Positions 11,470-23,376 of a stretch of 64,000 nucleotides of DNA are shown here, one piece after another. The notes beneath the pieces are model-generated. The model searched no databases. It worked only from the letters and a program-made list of their open reading frames with translations, and was not told where the DNA came from. The first letter of the stretch is position 1. Every line of letters begins with the position of its first letter. Origin of the DNA: Orbilia blumenaviensis (taxonomy: Eukaryota > Ascomycota > Orbiliomycetes > Orbiliales > Orbiliaceae). The stretch is taken from the NCBI GenBank assembly GCA_036872755.1, contig JAVHNS010000009.1:186001-250000 (forward strand), read 5' to 3'. The translations under genes and the position numbers were made by a program.

Positions 11470-13003
11470 ATGGTACCAGCCCTCTTCCCCCCCCCCCTCC
11501 ACAATATTCTATTGTCTCATTGTGTATATATCCCTTATGTATGCAATGCTCCATGATGCATGACGCTGACACCTCTTGCGACGCCTAGAGAGTCAAGACT
11601 ATTTCACGGTCTACTTCTACGTATGTTCCACAGGGCACCACGTCTGCCCCAGTCCCTCGAAACCTCAATCCTGCCCTTCATCCTTTTGAAAAGGCGCGGG
11701 AATATACTCGGGCACTCAATGCGACAAAACTAGACCGGCTTTTTGCGCAGCCATTCCTCGGGCAGCTGGGAAACGGTCATGTCGACGGTGTATATACTTT
11801 CGCAGTCGATCCGAAGGTCCTGAATCGAGTTGCTAGCGGGTCTGGCGATGGTGTCGTTAAACTGTGGGAAATGACGGATCGAAGCGAGGTCTACTCGGTC
11901 AAGGCGCATGACGGCATTGTCAAGGACATGTGCTATTCCGACGACGGGAAGCTCCTAACGTGCGCAAGCGATCAAAAGATAAAACTTTGGGACCATCCCT
12001 CGAAAATGGAGGGGAAATCGACCAAGGACCAAGTTAAACCTCTGATGACTTACCTGGGCGCGAACTCATTCAATTCTATCACCCACCACCGCCACGACCA
12101 AGTCTTTGCGACGGCCTCCTCCTCTATTGGTATTTGGGATATCTCGCGGAGCAAGCCAACATCGACTCTCAACTGGGGATCCGATAGCATAAATGTCGTC
12201 AGATTCAACCAAACCGAATCCTCAATATTAGCATCAGCCGGGGCCGACCGATCCTTGGTGTTTTATGATCTGCGGATGTCGACACCTGTTACTAAGCTCA
12301 TCACTACTATGAGCACAAATGCCATCAGCTGGAACCCAGTGGAGCCATTTAACTTGGCGATTGGGAACGAGGACCACAACGCCTATATATTCGACATGCG
12401 CAAGCTTGAAAGGGCTTTGAATGTGTTGAAGGATCATGTTGCTGCCGTCATGGATGTGTGCTACAGCCCCACCGGGCAAGAGTTGGTTACTGGAAGTTAT
12501 GATCGCACACTCAGAATCTACAGCGTCCGAGAACACGGGCATTCCCGAGATATCTATCACACCAAGCGCATGCAGCGGTAAGTCCATCCCTAATGCAATC
12601 GCCCTACGATTTGGCGCAATTGCTAACCCCCCCATGATTGGGATATAGTATATTCTCGGTTGCATTCACACCTGATACGAGATACGTCTTGTCCGGATCG
12701 GACGATGGAAACATACGTCTGTGGCGAGCCAAAGCATCAGAGAGATCGCATGTCCGAAGCACCCGAGAAAGGGTGAAGCTCGAGTATGATGAAGCATTGA
12801 AGAAACGTTACCAGCACATGCCAGAAATAAGAAGGATAGCAAGACATAGACACCTTCCGAAGACTATTAAAAAGATGTCTGAAACCAAGAAGATACAGCT
12901 TGGAAGTATCAAGAGGAAAGACGAAAACAGACGTAAGAATGGGGAGAAGCTGTCGGCTAGGATGCCAGAGCGACAGAAGATGGTCGTCAAAAACGTTCAG
13001 TGA
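11470..13003 (+). CDS. SOF1: U3 snoRNP / SSU processome WD40 protein Sof1 (DCAF13)
   Basis: Exons 11470-11472, 11589-12577 and 12649-13003 give 448 residues. Sof1 is an 18S rRNA maturation factor in the nucleolus. The body is diagnostic: RNLNPALHPFEKAREYTRAL, NATKLDRLFAQPF, LGQLGNGHVDGVY, then WD repeats (VASGSGDGVVKLWEM, LLTCASDQKIKLWDH, ILASAGADRSLVFYD, LVTGSYDRTLRIYSV, VLSGSDDGNIRLWRA) and the Sof1 C-terminal signature (YDEALKKRYQHMPEIRRIAR). The frame before VKTISRS meets a TAG, so the start must come from an upstream exon. ATG at 11470 followed at once by GT (donor GTACCA) and acceptor CCTAG at 11588 gives M-RVKTISRS, matching the family's M-K-x-K-T-I start. A 3-nt first exon is unusual but explains the data. 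Confidence 0.93.
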
Positions 13004-13723
13004 GATACACTGCGTCCTCTTCCTCTTCCTCTTCCTTGTTTTCGTCCTGTTTTTTTTATTGCTTTTGCATCTGGGAGGAGTTATGGGCTTTCTTAATATA
13101 TATCGAGCGACGTAGAGCGCGAATGGCAATGTATCGGGTAAATAGTACTAGTAGTACTTACCTACCTAGGTGCCTACTTAAGTAGTTACACATGTATCAT
13201 ATTCTGCGAATTGGAATTGTCACATATGCACTGCGTAGATTCCCCGTGATTTATTGACAATCGATCAGGAAAGTATATCCTGCCACCGTCCTCAATCCTT
13301 ATAATAACAAACCCTGTATACAGTTGTAACATTGAACCAACATATCTTTCCTTTCCCGTAGTTGGCCATTGACGGTTGGAGTTTCCTTCGTGACGTCTAC
13401 GAAGTATTGGCCACTGTACTGTTACTACCAGCCTGCGCTTGCGGTGAAGCCGAGCTGGCCCCATGGCTCCAAGTAGCCCAAGGTTGGGAACAAAGCACGC
13501 TTAATCGAGCAAGTCACAACTCACCGCCAGAAGCTGCTTCGCTATCGACACCACCACTCCCACACTTATCGCCAACCCCTCAGACCCAGATATACCCTCA
13601 TACCGATACATCTCCATCCCCACGATAACAACGAATCTGTACCTGGGTGGAGATTCGGACGCAAAGTAGCTCTGAAGAGAGCGCATTTATATTCCAATTT
13701 CCATGCCGACTAGTCTCTAGAAG
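13004..13723. other. intergenic region SOF1 - ankyrin/DIL gene
   Basis: A CT-rich stretch (13011-13060) directly follows the SOF1 stop. A TACTTACCTACCTAGGTG cluster lies near 13156-13173. The open frames here (13186-13786, both strands) overlap and lack protein-like character. The last 100 nt are the leader of the next gene. Confidence 0.5.
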
Positions 13724-16545
13724 ATGGACCTGGGCAAAGTTGACACCGGCAGCAATGGCGATGAGGATCTTGGCCTGGATTTGCAACCAAAGAGGGCTCT
13801 CCCGAAGGACCTCCCTATGTCGCTAGATGACAGGCGGCGGCCTCAATATGAGGCTCAAGAAGGGGAGATGTACGATGCCTGGCAAGGTTCCTAAACCCCT
13901 CCCCTCCTAGTACATTTCCATCCCTCGCACAAGAAAGACACATTCCACTTGGACATTACGTACCACAATATCAACCCCTTTATAAAATACTCCCTCCCGC
14001 CTTCACGTCGACTTTATTTTCACCATGTTAACAAAATACCTACGGAGCTGACAGGACAATCGCAGTATTTTACAACACCGATGCCCGCTAAGCTCAATTT
14101 CTCGCTGGATATAGATCACGACTCCGATGAGGACCGAAGGGAGAAAGAACGAGAAAACAATGACAAACGGCTCGAGTCGATGTTGGCGGCCCAGGCCGCT
14201 TTCCACTCAGATGATTCCGAAATAATCAACGAGGATGATATCCTTAACAGCTCAAAGATGTCGGAGGAAGAAAAAAAGGTCAGGCTTCAGAAGCTGCTCA
14301 ACATGGCCGCAAGTAACGGTGAGCCGGAAAGGGTAAAGAAAATACTGAGTGGAAAAGCCAGGGAGTATATTGATGTGGACGCTGCCGATGAAGAGGGGTC
14401 GAGTCCTCTCATTTATGCGGCCTGTTTTGTGAGTCTGGAATCCGCCAAAAAAAACACTCAGACCTCAATGGTGGGAAAACCTCTCTAACCCGGTTATATT
14501 TTATGTTATCTTAGGGGCACGAGGAGGTAGTTACACTGCTCGTCACAGCAGGGGCAAATGTGAACCTACAGGACAGCCACAAGTGGAGCCCACTCACATG
14601 GGCCATGACCAATCGTCACAAAGGGATTGCGAAGATACTCCTCGACCATGGTGCATCCTCAGAAATCAAAACAACATCCGGTGGAACTGCATTCAACTTC
14701 GTAGAGCCCCATAGCGAAATGTCAGACTATCTACAGGAGACCGGGTACATCGGAAATGCTGGTATCGCAGAGGACTTTTACGATACAGGGATGGCGGAGG
14801 AGAGGTTTGAGGAGCAAATGCTTGAGTATGAAATGAAGAGGCGGATGATGATGGAGAGCTCCATAAATCTTGAGGTTGACCTCTCGAGCTTAGGGCTAGA
14901 TGAACAACCCGACGTAAGTTTGGAAACACATTATGATTGTCGACTGTTTACTGAAACCTATAACCAGACGCCCCCAAACGACGACTTCGACGATAGTGAG
15001 GATTTTGTTTGGGACAAATGTCTGCCGGACCAAATGTTCGTTTTCTCGGAGCGAGATCTACCCAGGATCATGGATATCGTCGTCACCAATATGCTACCCC
15101 AGCGCTCGCCCTCCCAAAAACCCATACCCGCGAACGTCCTCTTCCTTAGCGCCCGTTTTGCCCACTATAGCGGTAATACCGAGCTCTTGAGCAAGCTTCT
15201 TTTCAGGTCTATGGAGGCGATCAACAACGTTGTGGAAGAGCATCAGTGGGATATGACAATCCTGGCCTTCTGGATTTCTAATTGTACCCTTTTACTCCAT
15301 TACTTGCGCAAGGATACCGGCCTGGTCGGAAGCACGGTCGAGTTCCAGGTCCAGTTGGCGGAATTGATCAATGAGATATATATATTGATTGTCCGCGATG
15401 CAGAACGTCGTATTGACAAGGTCCTGGATGCTTCGATGCTCGACCACGAGACGATTCCAGGCTTCGAAGAAATACACTTCCAAAATGAATGGAGGATATT
15501 CAGAAGTCGAAAAAAGGTCCACCCTGAGCCACCAATGAATGTGAAACGGTTCCGACCGCCTAGTCCGAAGCGTAAGGCTCAGCCTTCGCCCAGAATGGTT
15601 ACATCCTTGTTATCTTCAACGCTCTTTGTCCTAGACCTTTACGATATACATTCGGTTATCGCGACTCAGATAGTGTCGCAGCTATTTTATTGGTTAGCCG
15701 CCGAGCTGTTCAATCGAATAATGTCGAATAGACGGTATCTTGCGCGAACAAAAGCCATGCAAATAAGGATGAATATATCTGTGCTGGAGGAGTGGGCGCG
15801 ATCAAACAATCGATCACCAGAGCATTACGAGGGTGGGTCGTTACATAGCAGTGGGGAAACAACGACAGAGGCATCGAAAAGGCATTTGGAGCCCGTTATA
15901 CAACTATTACAGTGGTTGCAATGCTTTTCGTCCATGGGCGAAGATCTCGAATCGCTAAAAACCACCATCGACCAAATGGACCGGTTATCAGCGCAACAGC
16001 TTCTTCACTCAGTAAAGCATTATCGGGCCGAAGTTGGGGAGAAGACGCTATCAAGGGAGTGTATGCGTTTTCTAGTACGCCAAAGTTTGGATATCAACGA
16101 CAGAAGAAGGAAACTCCGGGCCTCTGTTTCAAATGCTGAGGTTACAAGCCCGACAGTCTCTTCTCCAACGTCCCCCAACCCTAGTGTTAGCAAGACAGCC
16201 TCGGGGAAACCCGAGAATGGCCCACCGGCCCAGGAGGAAGAGGATAGTGGGGATGCGCCTGAGAATCTTCTCTTTGACCCCGCCCTGATGCTTCCATTCG
16301 TTTTACCGACGTCGACAGATATGCTGGTCACATTCGGGGCTGGAATGGGTGGCGTAAATAGGGAGCGGGAGAGGAAGTATCAGCCATTCCTCCCAGAAGA
16401 ATTCCTTAATACGCTGGACGCTTCAGCAGGCAGGAATGACCATGACCATGTAGGCTACGTTGGTCCTTCTCCCTGGGATAATGACGACGATGACGACGAT
16501 GACGAACATGAAGGGCAAGGCGTGCAAAACGGCAAACGGCCCTGA
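13724..16545 (+). CDS. ankyrin-repeat and DIL (dilute) domain protein
   Basis: Exons 13724-13886, 14055-14428, 14515-14913 and 14968-16545 give 837 residues. Exon 1 encodes MDLGKVDTGSNGDEDLGLDL and ends WQ; a phase-1 splice (donor GTTCCT) gives WQGQSQYFTTP, which reads smoothly into the acidic segment FSLDIDHDSDEDRREKE. Ankyrin repeats follow at about residues 145-235 (DEEGSSPLIYAACF-GHEEVV, ANVNLQDSHKWSPLTWAM, IAKILLDHGASSEIKTTSGG). The rest resembles the DIL domain of class V myosins (TILAFWISNCTLLLHYLRKD, WLAAELFNRIMS, LQWLQCFSSM, and the late LLFDPALMLPFVLPTSTDML). Such DIL+ankyrin proteins occur in most ascomycetes; their function is poorly known, possibly cargo or membrane trafficking. 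It ends in an Asp-rich low-complexity tail (around 16480-16510). The 54-nt third intron is stop-free and in frame, so automatic prediction may retain it. Confidence 0.88.
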
Positions 16546-17438
16546 GCTTGTACGGAAATGTTAACATTAAAACACGGGTGATATCGGGCTATCTAATTGC
16601 TCGTGAGGATTTCCAAAAAATGCCAGATATTCAATTATCCCTTATCATTTCCCTCTCTTCCCTATCCCTCTGTATCATACTTTACCTCGTCCTGTTAATA
16701 CGGGTTTTCGGCTTTTTGACAAGCGATTTGTAACGGCTTTTGGATGCAATCTATCTTTTTATTTATTCTTCTTCGATCTGAAGCTTCGTTTGAGCATTCC
16801 TAAAATTTTATACCTATTTTGACTTATCTAAATTTTGCTTGGAAGTCTCGGATCCCTTCAAGTCTAAAAGTCGGTCTTTATCAATACCTAAAGCAATCAC
16901 CGCCAAATCACAGGCATATATTACATCGAATACGAATAATTTGAGCCCGAAAAGAAGAGCAGGCATGTAAAAACTCTGCCGCCTCGCGCATAATCTTAAT
17001 ACACGCAGGATGCCAATATTGCAATTAAGAAAAATAATTGATCATAAACTGCCTCCAGGTAAAACGCATATGCGTTTCGCACATCTGATAAAAGGGCATA
17101 AGCCATTTTAGACATTACAACCTCTTCCCAGTACTCCATAGCTACCCATAATCATGCGAAAAAGGAAAAAACAAAAACGCAAGACGACCAAAACCCAAAA
17201 TTATAACCTTACTGACATGGTGTCGAGGGACGCTTCGTAAGGAAGCATCGATAAAAGCAGAACACAAGGACGAAACCAGTATCAAACCATTAGAAAAAAA
17301 GGAACACAAAAAAGGAATACAAGGACGAATGAACCATCCATATTAGTAAACCAATAAAGCGAAAAGTTTTAGAAAGAAAAATAGAAAACCAACAGGGCCC
17401 AGCCTGGTTCCAAAGGTCGACCATCTACAAAATTACCT
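16546..17438. other. convergent intergenic region
   Basis: 3' flanks of two convergent genes (ankyrin/DIL on plus, coiled-coil on minus). AT-rich (16740-17110) with A-rich stretches (17155-17200, 17290-17390). No coding support or clear repeat. Confidence 0.5.
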
Positions 17439-20400
17439 TCAATCGACATCTTCTTCCTGGGTAGCTTTGGAGCTCATACTATCTCTCCTCCCACTCGAAG
17501 CGCTCAATCCAGACGGGTATTGTTTCTCGATCCTTATGACGTCATCGCCTCCAAGAACCGCAGCCTTATCTGACGATTCATAGCGGTCTGTGTCGTCATC
17601 TTCGATTGTGTCTAATGTCGCGAGGCCTGCATCAGATCCCATCTTGATGGGAGCCAAGTCTGTGCTACTCGATATGTATTCATTTTTTTTGATAGACTCA
17701 TTTTCCTTATTCTCACCACCATTTTCGTCTTGGATTGGAGGCTCGGTCGCAGACCAGCTAGGTTTGCGTGAGGATTGAGTACTTATCCGGACACTCTGAG
17801 CCCGACGCATAGCACCCGGTGCCCCAGAGAAAATAGCACTACCAGAAGGCGTTCTATTCTGCGGCTCTATGCCGTTCATGCTAATCCCACTATTTGCAAG
17901 ATTCATACTGGCAATCCGACGGCCGGAGGTGCCATTGGCAGACCTTGTTGTTCCGACGGCAGGAGGGTTAACGACACGTCGAAGCGGTTTTCCAGGACCT
18001 GATGCAGACTTGGCTAGGAGAAGAGATCGTGATTGGCTGATAACACCTTCAAACATTCGTCTTTCAAGAGTCTCAGCCCTGGCTTCAAGCAAGGCGAGTT
18101 CCTCCCGTCGAAGGGCAAGGGCAGTTTCGATGCTCGAAAGTTCCGTTGATAATTGTTGCTTTCGCTTTGCCAAGTCGTCATTATCAACTCGCAAAGAGCA
18201 AATCGAATTCTGAAGGTTAAGTTCTTCTGCTTTCAAGGCCGCAGTTGTCGCCTCAGCGACAGACTTTTCGGCTAGCGCCTTCTCCTTGGCCAAGGCAGCT
18301 TCCACGGCTGCATGTTTCTCTGTAGTTGCATTGGTCTGTAGCAGCGTGGTTTGGTTTGTGATGAATTCCCCGACCTGGATGGAGGTTGCATCGACTTTTT
18401 TCTGAATACCATCTAGCAAAGCTATCTGAGGGAAAAATTGGGCCTGTTGATTGGAGTGGTTGAGCAAGGTTTCCAATTTAGTATTCATGCTATTAGAATC
18501 ATCTTCTTGGTTAGCAGGCGCAGCTGCGGCCAAGGATTTGACCTGCTCAGAAAGCTCCACCATGGAGGCCTGAATCTCAGCTAGTTTGGGATCCTCCTTT
18601 GTTAGCATGGAGGAATGGATCTCGGAAATTTTGGCTCCATCCTTTGTCAGCAACCAGGAATGGATTTCAGCTAGCTTCGGGTCATCTTTTGTGAGCATTG
18701 ACTCGAGGATGTTGCTGAATTTTGCATCTTCCTTGGTAACCATAGACTCTAAGATTTGGTTCAATTTCGGGTCGTCCTTTGTTATCATTGAAGAGTGTAT
18801 TTCAGAAAGTTTGGGATCCTCTTTAGTCAGCATCGTGTCTAGGATCTCCGCAAATTTGAAATCATCCTTGCTTGGTGCGGTCTCGATAAATTTCTTCCAT
18901 TCAAGGTCTCTGGTTGCCATTGTGTCTATGATTTCCGTAAACTTAAGGTCTTCCTTCGTAGCCACGGAATCCTTTATGGTAGCAAGATCCTTGGTCACAG
19001 CGTCGGATATTTCTGAGGGCTTGATATCGTCTTTAGTCGCCACGGATTTAAGGATCTCCTCGAAGTTGAAATCATCTTTCCTAACCATGGATTTGAGAAT
19101 TTCGTCGAGCTTTGGATTACCAGCGGACTCCAATTCGGCTTTTTCTTCAGCGTTTTCCTCAGGCTTCCCAGCTGGGGTCGTGGAAGACTTCGCCAGATAC
19201 TCTGCAACATCTTTCATCGCCAACAGAATCTTGGCGAGGGTGCCTTCATCGCTTTGGAGAGATGTGACGGACTCCTTGACAGATTTAATGTCATTTTGTG
19301 TTTGCTGTTGGTCTTCACGGGCGCTTTGACAGTAGCTGTCAAGTTGTTTTGAAAGTTCTGAGTTCCGGTTTTCCGTTGTGACGACGGATTGCGCAAAACC
19401 TTCCTTCAGCGAGTCAATCAAGCTCTTTAATTCATCCATGACCTTGGAATTGGCTTCTTTCTCCTGAGCAAGTTCTTCTTCTAAAGGACCCTTAGATGGG
19501 TCAATTGCCTTTGAGTTGGAGGCTTGGAACTGCTCAAGGATAGAATCTAGCTTCTCGATGAAGGCAGCGTTCTGTTCCTTGTTCAGCGCATTGTGACCCT
19601 GAACGGTTTCTTGGACTGCCAAAACAGAAGCCTTTACATTTTCAATTTGTTCAGCATTCGTGGAGGCTTTATCACCGAGTGTATCGAGATATTTGGCAAC
19701 CTCAATGATTGACTGAGCAGTATTGGAAGTAGTTGACTTAAACTGCTCCTGAACTGATTTGAGAAGGTTGGATAATTCCTCGATAGGCGTCTTGACAGAG
19801 GTCTCCATAGAGCCAACTAGGCTCTGAGTGGTATCGCTGACTTTATCATTTGCTTCTATCTGAGATTTTTGGAATGCTTCCAAGATTTCCTGAATCGATG
19901 CTGTTGTATCGGCAATCCTATTGCTTCTCGTGACAATAGTCTCCAAGTTGAATTTAATGTCCTTCTCGGCCTGGTTTACCACACTTGATTTCTGCTCCTG
20001 TGAATGTGCGATTGACAATTGAGCCTTATCAAAATTGGCAGCGACAGTCTGGAGCTCACGCAAAATGATTTCGAGGGCCTTCTCAGTGTGTTTCTCGCGT
20101 CCAAGAATATCAGCTTGCAAATCTTGCATAGCTTGTTTCATTCCATCGCCGTAGCCTAGGGCGTCTCGCACACCATCAACTACCTTCACAGAAACACCGC
20201 CGACAGACTTGTTAATCGTCCCGATTTCTCTCAGGATAATCTCCATAGCCTTTTCCGTGACCTTTTCACGACCATTGATATCACTTTGAAGGTTCTCCAT
20301 GGTATGCTTGAGGTCCTTCCCCATAGCACCGATAGCACTAACCGCAGCAACGGATCCGTCAAAAACCCGAGGAGGAGGGGGGGCTTCGCCCTCTTTAATC

Positions 20401-22480
20401 TCACCTCGGGGTGTAAACATTTGGGCGGCTGCTGCGCTTTCTGTGATAACCTGAAGCTGTGTTTGGATCACATTCATGGAATCCCGGATTGTTCCCTCCA
20501 CGGTTGTAATTTTGCTCTGAACATTTCCGAAGTCCTCCTGGAGATTATTCTGGGTGGCCGATGCAATTGTATCCGCGCTCACGATTTTCGATTCGATTGT
20601 AGGTGACACTTTGTTGACCTCACGGAGAATTATTTCCAAAGCTTTCTCTACGACCTTTTCCTGGGCACAGATATCGCCTTGCATATCACCAAGGGTGGCC
20701 TTGAGACCGGCGAGGATAGGCTGCAGCCCAGCAGCCACATTATCCCCACCAGAAAAGCCCTCGCTAGAAGGATCTGTGGGAACTGTTTGGCCTCGGGGTA
20801 GAGCGGCCGAAATTGCCCCCAGCTTTTGCGTTAAAACCTCAGCGGCCTTGTAAGTTCCGGCCTCATTTCGAGCTGCCATCTCAATCAAAGTTTTGAGCAT
20901 ATCCTTGAGTTCGATTGTGCTGACACCTCCCTCTTCATTCTGAATCCCTAGGCTTGAGCCCATGGGGAATGCTTCAAGTCTCAGAGCGAGGTCCCGGATC
21001 TGGGAGCTTAAGCCTTCGACCATGGGGGATGGCCCGGCTCCGGCTCCGGCTCCGGCTAAGTGAAGACTAGAAATGAGGGTTTTCACTTCTTCAGTAGCCT
21101 TAATATGGCTATGAAGTGCGTCTTCGACAGGCCTCAATTGACGTGAGACATCGACCTGGCCGCTCAAAGGTGTATTGTTGATCAGGGACAATGAGTTCTG
21201 AAGATCATCCATACGTTCCTCCATACTAGTTTTTAGAATTCGGAGTAAATCGAGAATTACACCCTGGTCATGTTCTGTTTCTTGGTCGACATATCGAACA
21301 ACAGCATTCGGCGACGAGCTCCTAAGCCCCGCGGATTGGATGTTTCGAAGGATTTCAGAGAATTTGGATGTTGTGGTTTTTCCCTGAGATAGGACTTCAG
21401 TTTGGATGTTTTCGAGGAGGTCTGTGACTCGGCGCTGACTCTCTTTTGTGGCCATTTCCCTGATAATACGATCGGTGGAATGCGTTTCCATGGTGGCTTG
21501 GATATCTTTACCAATGGACTTGCGTTTAGCATGCGACTGGCGTAAGACCTCTTCTGCATCACTAACGAAGCTACGGTGGACATCTGGCGCTGACCCATAA
21601 CGTGTGAGGGCATTGTCAAAATCCAGCGTATCGTTAGTAGCTGTCAGTGCCAATCTTCCCCCGGGTCGAGTGAGTCCAGAGGCCAGGTCTTTCAAGCTTT
21701 TCCTGATATCTTCGTCTCTGTGGTTGGTAGCTTCCTTAAGAGACATCAGATCCATTGCGTTGTCTTTAGACCTCCTGCTGAGGTTCGCCATTTCCTTTTG
21801 AAGACTATTTGAGATTGTGAGAAGGTTGTTGAGCTGCCCTGACAAGATATGGAAATCCCCGGAACTAATTGCGGAAGAAAAGCGATCGGGGCTTATGTTT
21901 GAGGTCAGAGGAACCACTGGGGTGGCCACAGGTGGGAGAGCCGTGTTTGGGATCGTAATGGGAGCATCATACGCTGGCGGCATTCGGCTCATCGGCGGCT
22001 CGACCTTTGGTTTGACGCCACCGAACATCGGGGGAATCGAGACTGTCGATATGTCTCTCTCCTTCTCCTTCTTTGCGACCGGGTTGTCGCTTTTGAAGGG
22101 ACCATTGGAGACGCCATTGGTAGGTTTAGGTCCACCGATCTGATTGTTGAATACGTTCGAAAGTTCCCTGACATTGCTAGATGACTGGGTTTGGAGCGAA
22201 TTCAGTCGACGATTGACAGACGAAGGTGTGAAGGATTTCGTAGGCGATTGCTTTGTGGGGGAGGTCGTAGTTCCAACAGGGTGGAGGTCGGGATTGGTGT
22301 TTTTAGGTAGAGGGGCTGGCCTCCTCAATGGATCCGCGGAATCCCACCTGCGTGAAAGTATGAAGGGCGGTCAATACCAGTAGTAGTTACAATAGGGCCA
22401 GACAGGACTTACATTGGCGGTGAGGAGAAGTTTTGCGAAGCGGGCTTCCGCAGCTCTGGGTAGTCCGAACCAGTCGGCAT
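17439..22480 (-). CDS. very large coiled-coil protein with internal repeats, function unknown
   Basis: Minus-strand exons 22480-22413 and 22347-17439 give 1658 residues. I do not recognise a named family. The N-terminal 170 residues are Pro/Ser-rich and disordered (SPTKQSPTKSFTPSSVNRRL). From about 190 on, it is predicted helical and heptad-like, with few Cys or aromatics. Two repeat families stand out. First, three copies of a block ending in a helix like EKALEIILRE (around 20070-20110, 20220-20260 and 20620-20665), spaced 125-135 residues apart. Second, a tract of 15-residue repeats, consensus MLTKEDPKLSEIHSS, roughly a dozen copies at about 18560-19100. A final coiled coil (LRREELALLEARAETLERRM) precedes a basic, Ser-rich tail. 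A structural or scaffold role (septum, cortex, cytoskeleton) is guesswork. A Gly-Ala dipeptide run (GGCTCC repeats near 21040-21058) interrupts it. Confidence 0.9.
18560..19100 (-). repeat. tandem 45-bp / 15-residue repeats within coiled-coil gene
   Basis: About twelve units of 15 codons in the coiled-coil gene, alternating forms such as MLTKEDPKLSEIHSS, MVTKEDAKFSNILES and VATKEDLKFTEIIDT. The best-conserved positions are T-K-[DE]-D and a hydrophobic residue six later. DNA identity between neighbouring units is high for the 3' (most recent) copies and low for the earliest ones. One unit is a residue shorter (14) and one lacks the middle of the motif. Confidence 0.85.
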
Positions 22481-23376
22481 GGCGAAGGGATATCCTTTTT
22501 TGGGGGTGATAAGAACGAAAAAGGTGCTGGTGTGACTGTTTGAGAGTTCACATCACAATGTCAGTCAATGGCCAACGAAGTTGGGGTTGCGGGCTACTTG
22601 CGCAAGAATTAACTGGGGAGGTATCTTCCAAGGTATGGGAATGCAAGGTACTGAAGTAGCTTAGGGCCAAGGTAAGGGGAGTTGTGGATCTAAAGTAGTA
22701 ATGGTAGCGACGTACGCGATAAGAGGGGAAAGGGTTGAGGGAGAGAAAGATCCGGAGATGGATGGATGGATGGATGGATACGACAATGGAGATGATGAGG
22801 GGGGGTTATGTGATAGTGCGGAGGATAGAAGATTGCGACGGATAGAAGAGGGGGGGCAGCAGGAACGGCGGCAATGTCCTTCGCATATATATTAATGCTA
22901 CCGACTATCGCTCATTTGCGGACATGGGATGAACTGTCCATCAACAAAACAACAACACAGGAATGCGAATGCGCGACCCGCCGACGACCCATGGTTGTCG
23001 GTGTCACCTGTGTTGCCAGGGGTAACTTCCCATGAGTTGCATCTTATCTTATCATGGCTCTGATCTTAATCTAATCTTATCCGATCTTTTCAAGACCACG
23101 TGATTGCGACCATCCCGTGACCGGACAGTTTGTTGCGATTGGGGTGCTTTTCTTGGCTTTGTGTTGTGGATACTGCTTGGGACTGCTCTTTCACAAAAGC
23201 GGCTTAGCCCTACTTTCCTCGCCAAACCTGCAAATTTCCAGACCATATCGACGTTCTGTTCAACCGCATCGCCAACAGGTATTCGACAGCATCACCAAAT
23301 ACGACCAACCCGCCGCCACCCCGATACATCAACAGCCCCCCCGGTTCCGTCTACGAACACCCGACAAGCCTCCACA
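22481..23376. promoter_or_regulatory. divergent promoter region (coiled-coil gene / RPL27)
   Basis: 896 nt between divergent start codons. A GGAT tetranucleotide array lies at 22757-22780. Upstream of RPL27 there is an AT-rich/ATCTTATC repeated stretch at 23040-23095 and a CCAAAT/CACGTG-like area (CCACGTGATTG near 23096-23106, an E-box). These are candidate elements seen by eye. Confidence 0.45.

Noticed and set aside
18586..19329. 247-codon plus-strand open frame antisense to the coiled-coil gene
   Set aside because: It mirrors the 45-bp repeats of the sense gene (Ser/Ile-rich periodic translation); sense frame has clear protein composition.
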